From the NCBI GenBank assembly GCA_002336485.1, contig DDCZ01000013.1, positions 1 through 57,015 of the forward strand: a stretch of 57,015 nt of DNA, written 5' to 3'. Origin of the DNA: Flavobacteriales bacterium UBA1993. GTDB lineage: Bacteria; Bacteroidota; Bacteroidia; Flavobacteriales_G; Salibacteraceae. The notes under the pieces were generated by a model that did not search any database, was not told the DNA's origin, and was given only the letters and a program-made list of their open reading frames with translations. A program made the position numbers and the translations under genes. Shown piece by piece: positions 1 to 7,607 of this stretch. Each line of letters starts with the position of its first letter. Within the stretch, counting starts at the first letter, position 1.

Positions 1-2
1 TC

Positions 3-254
3 GCTGTTTCATATCCAATTCCATTCTTGATGGATATACGCCACGCATCCGATGTTTCGCTCGAAGCAATCATCGCCACGGGTAATCAGACTGACAGAGG
101 AAATTTTAATGGCGCTGCTCTTTTGGTGACTGAAACCATTCATGAGCTTATCGCCCGGGAATCGAAACGCTTTAAACAAACGTCTACACCGTACAAGATC
201 TTTAGGGATAAGGAAAAAGCCAAAGAATGGTTGGCTCAGTTTGTAACTGATTAG
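3..254 (+). CDS. STAS/SEC14-like domain protein, 5' end outside window (partial)
   Basis: The frame is open to the left edge of the window, so only the last 83 residues are present; a TTG at 27 is unlikely to be the true start because the coding frame reads through it from upstream. The visible part resembles the C-terminal half of small STAS/SEC14-like proteins of Bacteroidota (DUF7793 type), with a PFLMDIRHAS strand, a conserved ALLV strand, and the ending YKIFRDKEKAKEWLAQF that is typical of SpoIIAA-like folds. Its role in the family is unknown. It converges on the next gene, and the two stop codons overlap by 4 bases. Confidence 0.55.
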   Translation, partial: AVSYPIPFLMDIRHASDVSLEAIIATGNQTDRGNFNGAALLVTETIHELIARESKRFKQTSTPYKIFRDKEKAKEWLAQFVTD

Positions 255-763
255 CGGTTGATTGCCTCAACTGGCTCTTCTTCGCGTAATCCAGTAAACT
301 CTACCAACACGCTCGAATACGTGGTACCATGTTCGCTTTCCTCGGCTTGTCCGTAACTGAATTCAATATGGTCTGATGTATACATGCCATCGCCGTAAAC
401 AATCAACGTATCATTAATAACAACAAGATCTTGTTCTGGAATTGTGAATGTAGAGTCGGTTTCAAATTCTAGGTAGAGGGCAGTCTCTGTGAAGTACATC
501 CGGTTTGGAATGTCCTTGTCAGCTTCGAGCGTGATCGTGCTAGCTACAGATCTTCCACCTTGTGTTGCCTCTCCCGTATAAAGTCCTTCGTAGTTTCTAT
601 TAAACTGAAGCTGGCATTTATCTCCGCTGTACCACTTTGAGCAAATGCATGCACCATCATAACAATAACTGTCATTCTCGCATGAGATTCGTCTACAATT
701 GTCTTTGCACGCTCCAAGCGTAGAAACAACAATCAAAAGCAGATATAAATAGCTGGTTTTCAT
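251..763 (-). CDS. EGF-like-domain lipoprotein
   Basis: A 170-residue exported protein. The signal peptide (residues 1-18) ends in the lipobox LGAC, so it should be lipid-anchored, probably at the outer membrane. Residues 19-52 hold an EGF-like module with six cysteines (KDNC, ISCEN, YCYDGACICSKW, GDKC). The rest is a beta-rich domain of about 110 residues with no recognised family. A homologue with two such modules lies at 49318-49902, giving two members of one family 49 kb apart. A perfect TAATTTTG promoter box lies 14 bases upstream of the ATG. Function unknown. Confidence 0.8.
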   Translation of the reverse strand: MKTSYLYLLLIVVSTLGACKDNCRRISCENDSYCYDGACICSKWYSGDKCQLQFNRNYEGLYTGEATQGGRSVASTITLEADKDIPNRMYFTETALYLEFETDSTFTIPEQDLVVINDTLIVYGDGMYTSDHIEFSYGQAEESEHGTTYSSVLVEFTGLREEEPVEAINR

Positions 764-776
764 TCGTTAGGATCGG

Positions 777-784
777 CAAAATTA
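777..784 (-). promoter_or_regulatory. Bacteroidota -7 promoter box for the EGF-like lipoprotein gene
   Basis: TAATTTTG read on the minus strand is an exact match to the TAnnTTTG consensus and lies 13 bases before the ATG at 763, so the leader would be very short. No good -33 TTTG is seen at the usual spacing. Confidence 0.5.
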
Positions 785-787
785 GAC

Positions 788-821
788 AAAAAAAAGACCA
801 ATGAAATACATCATCAGTCTT
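788..821 (-). terminator. Rho-independent terminator after the TPR gene
   Basis: On the minus strand a 10-base stem (AAGACTGATG paired with CATTGGTCTT, including G-U pairs) and an 8-base loop are followed by a run of eight T. It lies about 20 bases after the stop codon of the TPR gene that ends at 843. Confidence 0.7.
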
Positions 822-842
822 CTAAATGCTGTGGGAGTGTTC

Positions 843-2054
843 CTAGTTCTCTAGCTTCTCCTTTATTGCGTCAAACTTCTCCATCTGATTCGTTCGTGCA
901 TAGATCACTTTCAATGAGGACATTGTCTGTACATCTTCGGGATCGAGGTTGTGCGCTTTCTCTAAAAATGGCAAGGCTGCTTTCAACTGGTCTTCAGCTG
1001 CTGTCTTCGCCGCTTTGTACTTGGTGTCGTCAAGGATATCGTTTGCCTCATTTAGCATCTCAGCGCCTCGGTTATAATATAACGCTCCTAGGCTGTAGTT
1101 TCCATCAAACCCTTCTGGATCCAACTCCACTACCCGCTTGTAATCGGCTTCTGCCTTTGGGTAAATTGCATTGGCTTCATCGGTCTTTTTTTCTGCTCGA
1201 AGATTGGTTTGCTGATTGTCTAAAATGATTCCACGTGCGTAAAGCAATCCTTTGTTGGTTGGGTCAGCAGTAATTGCTTTATCCAAATTCACCAAAGCTT
1301 TGTCGTATTCCTTTGATGCAAGGTATATGTTGATCTCCTCTTGAATGATGTCGAGGTTGTCCGGAAATTTCTCCCGAGCTTCTGCCAATGTTGCTTTGTA
1401 TTTATCGGCATCGGCTTCATCTTGTGCATACATGTGCAATAAGTCAAGGTAGACTTGCTCTACTTTAAACTCGTTTGCCATACAAATGCGAAGATATTTT
1501 TCGGCATTCACTTTGTCTCCAGCCAATTTATATCCTAGACCAGCATTGTATGCCGCTTCGTTATCAATCATGTCGTACACAAGCTTGACCTCATAGCACT
1601 TTGCAAACATCTTAGCAGCATTTGCATAGTCCTTTTCGTTGTAGTAGTTCACCCCTTCTTGATATGCCCATTTAGACATTTCAGCGTGGTGCTGCTTAAC
1701 CTCGGTCATATTGATCTTCTTGCTACCGATAGATATCGCTTTCTCGAAAGATTCAAGCGCCGTTAGAACAGCGCCTTTTCTTTCAGCAACTAGTTCTGGA
1801 TAAATCAACGCTTTGGTTGCTTCATTCTCAGCAAACGAGTTCTTATAGATATTCTCGTAGATCAAGCCTCTGTAATACCAGGTCTTTGCATCTTCCTTGG
1901 TTTTGACATGCTCAATGGCTGGTTCTATTTCAACCTTGGCCTTAAGCAGCTCATTATCGTTCATGTAGTTGTAAGCGTTAAGCACTTTCGCTCCTTGCGC
2001 ATTCAACGATATTGTGGCGCCCAACAAAAGGACGCACGCTAGTAATCTTTTCAT
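843..2054 (-). CDS. Secreted tetratricopeptide-repeat protein
   Basis: A 403-residue protein with a Sec signal peptide (residues 1-19, ending SLNAQ) followed almost entirely by helical TPR units. Clear units include NYYNEKDYANAAKMFAKCYE (about 136-155), EYDKALVNLDKAITADPTNK (about 250-269) and GALYYNRGAEMLNEANDI. Such proteins in Bacteroidota are periplasmic or outer-membrane scaffolds; partners cannot be named. A full promoter (TTTG-N18-TAACTTTG) precedes it and a terminator follows, so it is probably a single-gene transcript even though it lies downstream of gyrA on the same strand. Confidence 0.8.
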   Translation of the reverse strand: MKRLLACVLLLGATISLNAQGAKVLNAYNYMNDNELLKAKVEIEPAIEHVKTKEDAKTWYYRGLIYENIYKNSFAENEATKALIYPELVAERKGAVLTALESFEKAISIGSKKINMTEVKQHHAEMSKWAYQEGVNYYNEKDYANAAKMFAKCYEVKLVYDMIDNEAAYNAGLGYKLAGDKVNAEKYLRICMANEFKVEQVYLDLLHMYAQDEADADKYKATLAEAREKFPDNLDIIQEEINIYLASKEYDKALVNLDKAITADPTNKGLLYARGIILDNQQTNLRAEKKTDEANAIYPKAEADYKRVVELDPEGFDGNYSLGALYYNRGAEMLNEANDILDDTKYKAAKTAAEDQLKAALPFLEKAHNLDPEDVQTMSSLKVIYARTNQMEKFDAIKEKLEN

Positions 2055-2074
2055 CTTGATTTTGAAATTTTGGT

Positions 2075-2104
2075 CAAAGTTAGATAATCAAGGACAAGGC
2101 CAAA
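2075..2104 (-). promoter_or_regulatory. Promoter of the TPR gene (TTTG-N18-TAACTTTG)
   Basis: On the minus strand, TTTG at 2104-2101 and TAACTTTG at 2082-2075 are separated by 18 bases, matching both elements of the Bacteroidota primary sigma-factor promoter. The box lies 20 bases before the ATG at 2054 and just past the gyrA stop codon. Confidence 0.7.
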
Positions 2105-2111
2105 CTCAATA

Positions 2112-4724
2112 TTAGTCCTCTTTTGAGTCTTCGGCACTGTTTTCGGCATCACCGTCCTCCTTGCTTTCGTTATCGGTGTCTGGTGTCGGAGTCGAATCTG
2201 CTGCGGCTTCAGATGCAGCAGCGCCTTCTATTCCTTCGGCACCATCTACCCCCTCAACGCCTTCTTCTTCCTCCTCGTCTTCCATTGCATTCACTTTCGC
2301 GACTGCAGCAATAGAATCAGTATTTCGAAGGTTGATCAGTTTCACACCTTGTGTTGCTCTACCCATCGTACGCATCTCTTCTACAGACATACGAATAATG
2401 ATTCCGCTTTTATTAATGATCATAAGATCATCTTCGTCGTTCACATTCTTTATGGCGATCAAGTCTCCAGTCTTATCGGTGATGTTTAGTGTCTTCACAC
2501 CTTTTCCACCTCGATTGGTAATTCGGTAATCCTCTACATCGGTACGTTTTCCATACCCACGTTCAGAGACAACTAATACCGTGTCCACTTCTGGATCTTC
2601 GATACAAATCATTCCGATTACTTCATCCTTTGGACCGGCAAGCGTGATTCCACGTACACCACTTGCTCCACGACCCATAGATCGAACCTTATTCTCGCTA
2701 AAGTGGATGGCTTTTCCAGACTTCAATGCCATGATAATGTGGCTGTCTCCAGAGGTGAGCTTTGCCTCAAGCAATCGATCGCCATCGCGGATTCCAATGG
2801 CAATTATTCCATTTGTTCTTGGTCGGCTATACTGCTCTAGCGATGTTTTCTTAATGACACCGTTCTTAGTACACATCATTATATAGTGGTTGTTCAAGAA
2901 CTCCTCATCTGTCAAGTTCTCCACATTGATGTATGCCAATACTTGATCGTCTGGCTCAATGTTCAGCAAGTTCTGAATAGCTCGTCCTTTCGAAGATTTT
3001 GAACCCTCAGGAATTTCAAAAACGCGCATCCAGAAACACTTTCCTTTCTCCGTAAATACAAGTAGATAGTTATGCGTGGTTGCGACAAATAGGTGCTCAA
3101 GGAAATCCTCGTTTCGCGTGGCGGTGCCTTTGCTTCCTACTCCTCCTCTACTTTGACGTCGATACTCAGTAAGGGCCGTACGCTTCATATATCCCATATG
3201 AGAAATGGTGATAACCACTTCCTCGTTTGGAATCATGTCCTCGATTCGGAAGTCACCCGCGGCATGAACGATCTTCGTTCTGCGCTCATCGCCGTATTTC
3301 TCCTTTATCTCAAGCAGCTCCTCTTTGATCATCTTCATTCGAAGTTCTTTGCTGTTAAGCAATTCCTTCAAACCATTGATGGTCAGCATAAGTGCATCGT
3401 ACTCTTCTTTGATCTTATCTCTCTCAAGACCAGTCAAACGCTGAAGTCGCATGTCCAGAATCGCACGTGCCTGTGGCTCGCTCAAACTGAACGACTCCAT
3501 CAAACCTTCTCGCGCCTCATCTGGTGTTTTACTCCCTCTAATAAGTTTGATAACGGCATCTAAATTATCCAGGGCAATTAAAAGTCCTTCTAATATATGT
3601 GCACGTTCTTCGGCTTTACGCAACTCGTATTGAGCTCGTCGCACCACGACCTCGTGACGGTGATCCACATAGTGAACCATCATGTCTTTCAGGTTCAATG
3701 GAATTGGTCGTCCCTTGACCAATGCAATGTTGTTTACGCTAAAGCTTGTCTGCAGCGCTGTGTACTTAAACAGATGATTTTGAACGACATTTGGAATCGC
3801 GTCACGCTTCAATTCATAAACAATGCGCATACCGTTTCTATCCGATTCGTCTCGAATATCTCGGATTCCTTCAATTTTCTTTTCGTTTACCAACTCAGCT
3901 GTGCGCTGAATCATATCAGACTTGTTGACCTGATACGGAATCTCCGTAACAATAATCGTAGCTCGTCCATCGTCATCTTCCTCAATGGTCGTTTCTCCGC
4001 GCATTACGATGCGGCCTCTACCCTCTTCAAATGCAGATTTCACCCCTTCGTATCCGTAGATTGTACCTCCAGTTGGGAAATCCGGTGCAGTAACAAACTG
4101 CATAAGTTCAGGAATGGTTATGTCGTTGTTGTCGATGTATTCGACAATACCGTTTATAATCTCTGTAAGATTATGTGGTGGCATGTTGGTCGCCATTCCA
4201 ACAGCAATTCCCGCGCTTCCATTCACCAAAAGATTTGGAAAGCCAGCTGGTAATACGGTTGGTTCCTGTAAGGAATCATCAAAGTTTAGTTGATAGTCAA
4301 CGGTGTCTTTATCAATGTCGGCAAGCAATTCTTCGGCAATCTTTCGAAGACGCGCCTCAGTATATCGCATTGCAGCAGGGCTATCGCCGTCAATGGACCC
4401 GAAGTTTCCTTGGCCATCTACCAATGGATAACGCAAAGACCAGTGCTGGGCCATACGCACCATAGTATCGTATACGGACGAATCACCGTGAGGGTGGTAC
4501 TTACCTAAGACCTCTCCAACAATACGTGCAGATTTCTTGTGAGCTCGATTGGACAATACACCCAAATCAAGCATACCATATAGAACACGTCTATGAACTG
4601 GTTTTAAACCGTCACGAACATCTGGCAACGCCCTTGAAACAATAACCGACATCGAGTAATCGATGTAGGCTGTTTTCATTTCATCTTCTATGTTAACCGA
4701 AATAATTCTTTCTCCCTCTGCCAT
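2112..4724 (-). CDS. gyrA: DNA gyrase subunit A
   Basis: The 870-residue breakage-rejoining subunit of type II topoisomerase gyrase, which introduces negative supercoils in the cytoplasm. The catalytic Tyr is Tyr121 in AMRYTEARL. The quinolone-determining region reads HPHGDSSVYDTMVRMAQ with Ser82 and Asp86 (E. coli Ser83 and Asp87), so no classical resistance change is seen. The C-terminal beta-pinwheel carries repeats such as GRGASGVRGI, NRGGKGVKTL and GRATQGVKLI; the GyrA box is the variant NRGGKGV. The last 60 or so residues form a Glu/Asp/Ala-rich low-complexity tail beginning at DEEEEEG. gyrB is not in the window. It is divergent from clpC. Confidence 0.97.
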   Translation of the reverse strand: MAEGERIISVNIEDEMKTAYIDYSMSVIVSRALPDVRDGLKPVHRRVLYGMLDLGVLSNRAHKKSARIVGEVLGKYHPHGDSSVYDTMVRMAQHWSLRYPLVDGQGNFGSIDGDSPAAMRYTEARLRKIAEELLADIDKDTVDYQLNFDDSLQEPTVLPAGFPNLLVNGSAGIAVGMATNMPPHNLTEIINGIVEYIDNNDITIPELMQFVTAPDFPTGGTIYGYEGVKSAFEEGRGRIVMRGETTIEEDDDGRATIIVTEIPYQVNKSDMIQRTAELVNEKKIEGIRDIRDESDRNGMRIVYELKRDAIPNVVQNHLFKYTALQTSFSVNNIALVKGRPIPLNLKDMMVHYVDHRHEVVVRRAQYELRKAEERAHILEGLLIALDNLDAVIKLIRGSKTPDEAREGLMESFSLSEPQARAILDMRLQRLTGLERDKIKEEYDALMLTINGLKELLNSKELRMKMIKEELLEIKEKYGDERRTKIVHAAGDFRIEDMIPNEEVVITISHMGYMKRTALTEYRRQSRGGVGSKGTATRNEDFLEHLFVATTHNYLLVFTEKGKCFWMRVFEIPEGSKSSKGRAIQNLLNIEPDDQVLAYINVENLTDEEFLNNHYIMMCTKNGVIKKTSLEQYSRPRTNGIIAIGIRDGDRLLEAKLTSGDSHIIMALKSGKAIHFSENKVRSMGRGASGVRGITLAGPKDEVIGMICIEDPEVDTVLVVSERGYGKRTDVEDYRITNRGGKGVKTLNITDKTGDLIAIKNVNDEDDLMIINKSGIIIRMSVEEMRTMGRATQGVKLINLRNTDSIAAVAKVNAMEDEEEEEGVEGVDGAEGIEGAAASEAAADSTPTPDTDNESKEDGDAENSAEDSKED

Positions 4725-4891
4725 ATTGTCTTTATAAGTGTTTGGAAGGCTTATTTCACAGGCCTTTCAATTGCCTTCGAAAGTAACTCAGAGGGTGTCA
4801 TTTTTACTCTAGATAAAGGGGTGATTTTTAAACAAATTTCTGTTAGTATATGGCCTATTTGTAAGGTTTTCAACAATAAAGTAGACATAGC

Positions 4892-4921
4892 TTTGGTTGA
4901 GCAGAAAAATCTCATAATTTG
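4892..4921 (+). promoter_or_regulatory. Possible clpC promoter
   Basis: TTTG at 4892-4895 and ataaTTTG at 4914-4921 are separated by 18 bases. The downstream element keeps the TTTG half but not the leading TA of the TAnnTTTG consensus. It lies 45 bases before the preferred clpC start. The rest of the 241-base gap between gyrA and clpC shows no further recognised site. Confidence 0.4.
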
Positions 4922-4965
4922 CTGCGGCACAAACCTTGTGTTTAGGCATTGAAGAAATAAACAAT

Positions 4966-7578
4966 ATGGATACGAATTTTTCCCCTAGAGTAAAAGATGT
5001 GATCTCGTTTAGTAGAGAAGAAGCCCTCCGATTGGGTCACGACTATATCGGAACCGAGCACTTCCTCTTGGGCATGATTAGAGAAGGTGACGGCGTGGCT
5101 ATTAAGATATTGGGAAACCTGCAGGTTGACCTTGTGGAGCTGAGGAAACTCATTGAGAACTCCGTGCGATCCGTAGAGAAAACGACCAAGCCGCTGAACA
5201 GTCTTGGAAACATTCCACTTGTGAAGCAAGCAGAGAAAACATTGAAGATTACCTACCTCGAGGCGAAGCTTTTTAAGAGCAACCTAATAGGAACGGAGCA
5301 TTTACTTCTCTCCATTCTAAAGGATGAGAACAATGTTGCATCAAGGGCTCTTTCTGCCTTTAGCATTACCTACGAGATAGTTAAGAACGAATTGGAAACG
5401 ATGTTAACCCAGGACACACCAAGAGCAGAATACCCTGATTCGCCCGATGAAGGTGAAGAGGAAGATGATAATGGAGGCTTTGGTGGCGGCGCAGGAGCCG
5501 CAGGTGCCGGTTCAGCTGGAGGCGCTGGTGCTCGCAAAGGGGCTGAAAGCAAAAGCAAGACACCCGTGCTTGATAATTTTGGTCGCGATCTAACCAAGAT
5601 GGCCGAAGACAATAAACTCGACCCAATTGTAGGCCGTGAGAAAGAAATTGAGCGTGTATCCCAAATCCTATCTAGAAGGAAAAAGAATAATCCAATATTA
5701 ATTGGAGAGCCTGGAGTTGGAAAGTCTGCCATTGCAGAAGGTTTGGCACTTCGAATAGTTCAACGAAAAGTGAGCCGTGTCTTATTTAATAAGCGCGTTG
5801 TAACGCTCGACCTTGCCTCTCTTGTTGCTGGCACGAAATACAGAGGTCAGTTTGAAGAACGCATGAAAGCCGTAATGAATGAATTGGAGAAGTCGCCAGA
5901 CGTTATTCTATTTATAGATGAAATACACACCTTGGTTGGAGCTGGCGGTGCATCAGGTTCGCTCGATGCTTCGAATATGTTCAAACCTGCTTTGGCTCGC
6001 GGCGAGATTCAATGTATCGGTGCCACAACCCTTGATGAGTACAGACAGTACATAGAGAAGGATGGCGCGTTGGAGCGAAGGTTCCAGAAAGTGATCATTG
6101 AACCAACCACTGCGGAAGAAACAGTTCAAATTCTTCAAAACATTAAAGGGAACTACGAAAAGCATCATAACGTAAACTACACCGATGCTGCACTGTTAGC
6201 ATGTGTTCAACTTACAGATAGATATATAAGCGACCGTCACCTTCCAGACAAAGCAATTGATGCGCTTGACGAAGCAGGATCACGTGTTCATATCACCAAC
6301 ATTAAGGTTCCTAAAACGATCATTGAGGTTGAGAAGAAAATCGAGGATATCAAAGAGGAAAAGAATCGAGTAGTTCGAAGCCAGCGATACGAGGAAGCGG
6401 CAAAACTTCGAGATACTGAGCGGCAGCTGATCGAAGAACTTGATTCTGAAAAGAAGAAATGGGAAGAAGAAACCAAGAACCATCGTGAAACGGTTACGGA
6501 AGACAACGTAGCTGAAGTAGTAGCTATGATGACTGGTGTGCCAATGCAACGTATAGCTCAGAATGAGAGTAACCGTTTGGTGGCAATGGATGAAGAGCTT
6601 CAAGGTTCAGTTGTAGGTCAGGACGAAGCAATTAAGAAGATTGCAAAATCAATTCGACGAAACCGAGCCGGACTAAAGGATCCAAACAAACCAATTGGAA
6701 CGTTCATATTTTTAGGTCCAACGGGTGTTGGAAAAACACAACTCGCAAAGGTCTTGTCGCGCTACTTGTTTGATAAGGACGATAGTTTGATCCGGATTGA
6801 CATGAGTGAGTATATGGAAAAGTTTGCCGTTTCGAGATTGGTTGGAGCACCTCCAGGATATGTTGGGTATGAAGAAGGTGGGCAGCTGACTGAGAAAGTT
6901 CGAAGACGCCCCTACTCTGTTGTTTTGCTCGATGAAATTGAGAAGGCACATCCAGATGTCTTTAATCTATTGCTTCAGGTATTGGATGATGGACAGATTA
7001 CGGATAGCCTGGGTCGAAAGATTGATTTCCGAAACACCATCATCATCATGACATCTAATATTGGCTCGCGTCAATTGAAAGACTTTGGATTAGGAGTTGG
7101 CTTTAGCACCAAATCTCAAGAAGCCCAAGCGGATGATTACGCAAGAGGGGTTATTGAGAAGGCTCTAAAGAATGCGTTCGCACCTGAATTTTTGAATCGA
7201 ATTGATGACGTGGTATTATTCAATAACCTGAAGAAGGCAGATATCCACAAGATTATCGATATAGAATTGGTTTCACTGTTTGGACGTGTTCTGGATATGG
7301 GATATAAATTGTCATTGACCGATCGAGCCAAGGATTTCATTGCTGAAAAAGGGTTTGATGAAAAGTACGGTGCGCGTCCTTTGAAGCGCGCTATTCAAAA
7401 ACACCTTGAGGATCCGATGGCGGAAGAAATAATCAAAGCCAATATTGATGAAGGCGATGTATTGTATGCCGACCTAAATCCCAAAACGGAAGAGATATTC
7501 ATTAAGGTGAAAAAGGCCCCAAAGTCAAAATCGAAAAAAGACGATACAGAACCGGAAGAGTCTGCAGAAAGTGAATAA
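4966..7578 (+). CDS. clpC: ATP-dependent Clp protease ATP-binding subunit ClpC
   Basis: A 870-residue class I Hsp100 unfoldase that feeds substrates to ClpP. Two Clp-N repeats open the protein (EALRLGHDYIGTEHFLLGMI and its second copy SNLIGTEHLLLSILKDE). A Gly/Ala-rich linker follows (about residues 160-190). AAA+ module 1 has Walker A GEPGVGKS and Walker B ILFIDEIH. A UVR motif (RYEEAAKLRDTERQL) marks the middle domain and is diagnostic for ClpC. AAA+ module 2 has GPTGVGKT and the ClpP-loop region. I use the ATG at 4966 rather than a TTG at 4936, because MDTNFSPRVKDVI is the usual family start. A strong terminator follows. The acidic tail is longer than usual. Confidence 0.96.
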   Translation: MDTNFSPRVKDVISFSREEALRLGHDYIGTEHFLLGMIREGDGVAIKILGNLQVDLVELRKLIENSVRSVEKTTKPLNSLGNIPLVKQAEKTLKITYLEAKLFKSNLIGTEHLLLSILKDENNVASRALSAFSITYEIVKNELETMLTQDTPRAEYPDSPDEGEEEDDNGGFGGGAGAAGAGSAGGAGARKGAESKSKTPVLDNFGRDLTKMAEDNKLDPIVGREKEIERVSQILSRRKKNNPILIGEPGVGKSAIAEGLALRIVQRKVSRVLFNKRVVTLDLASLVAGTKYRGQFEERMKAVMNELEKSPDVILFIDEIHTLVGAGGASGSLDASNMFKPALARGEIQCIGATTLDEYRQYIEKDGALERRFQKVIIEPTTAEETVQILQNIKGNYEKHHNVNYTDAALLACVQLTDRYISDRHLPDKAIDALDEAGSRVHITNIKVPKTIIEVEKKIEDIKEEKNRVVRSQRYEEAAKLRDTERQLIEELDSEKKKWEEETKNHRETVTEDNVAEVVAMMTGVPMQRIAQNESNRLVAMDEELQGSVVGQDEAIKKIAKSIRRNRAGLKDPNKPIGTFIFLGPTGVGKTQLAKVLSRYLFDKDDSLIRIDMSEYMEKFAVSRLVGAPPGYVGYEEGGQLTEKVRRRPYSVVLLDEIEKAHPDVFNLLLQVLDDGQITDSLGRKIDFRNTIIIMTSNIGSRQLKDFGLGVGFSTKSQEAQADDYARGVIEKALKNAFAPEFLNRIDDVVLFNNLKKADIHKIIDIELVSLFGRVLDMGYKLSLTDRAKDFIAEKGFDEKYGARPLKRAIQKHLEDPMAEEIIKANIDEGDVLYADLNPKTEEIFIKVKKAPKSKSKKDDTEPEESAESE

Positions 7579-7580
7579 AG

Positions 7581-7607
7581 AAAAAGGCCCGTTAATCGGG
7601 CCTTTTT
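7581..7607. terminator. Bidirectional terminator between clpC and recQ
   Basis: An 11-base perfect stem (AAAAAGGCCCG with CGGGCCTTTTT) and a 5-base loop. It has A and T runs on its two sides, so it can end transcription from clpC and from the convergent recQ; it overlaps the last bases of the recQ stop codon. Confidence 0.88.

Noticed and set aside
866..1228. Plus-strand open frame opposite the TPR gene
   Set aside because: It lies wholly inside a clear TPR gene on the other strand, has an irregular composition and no start context.
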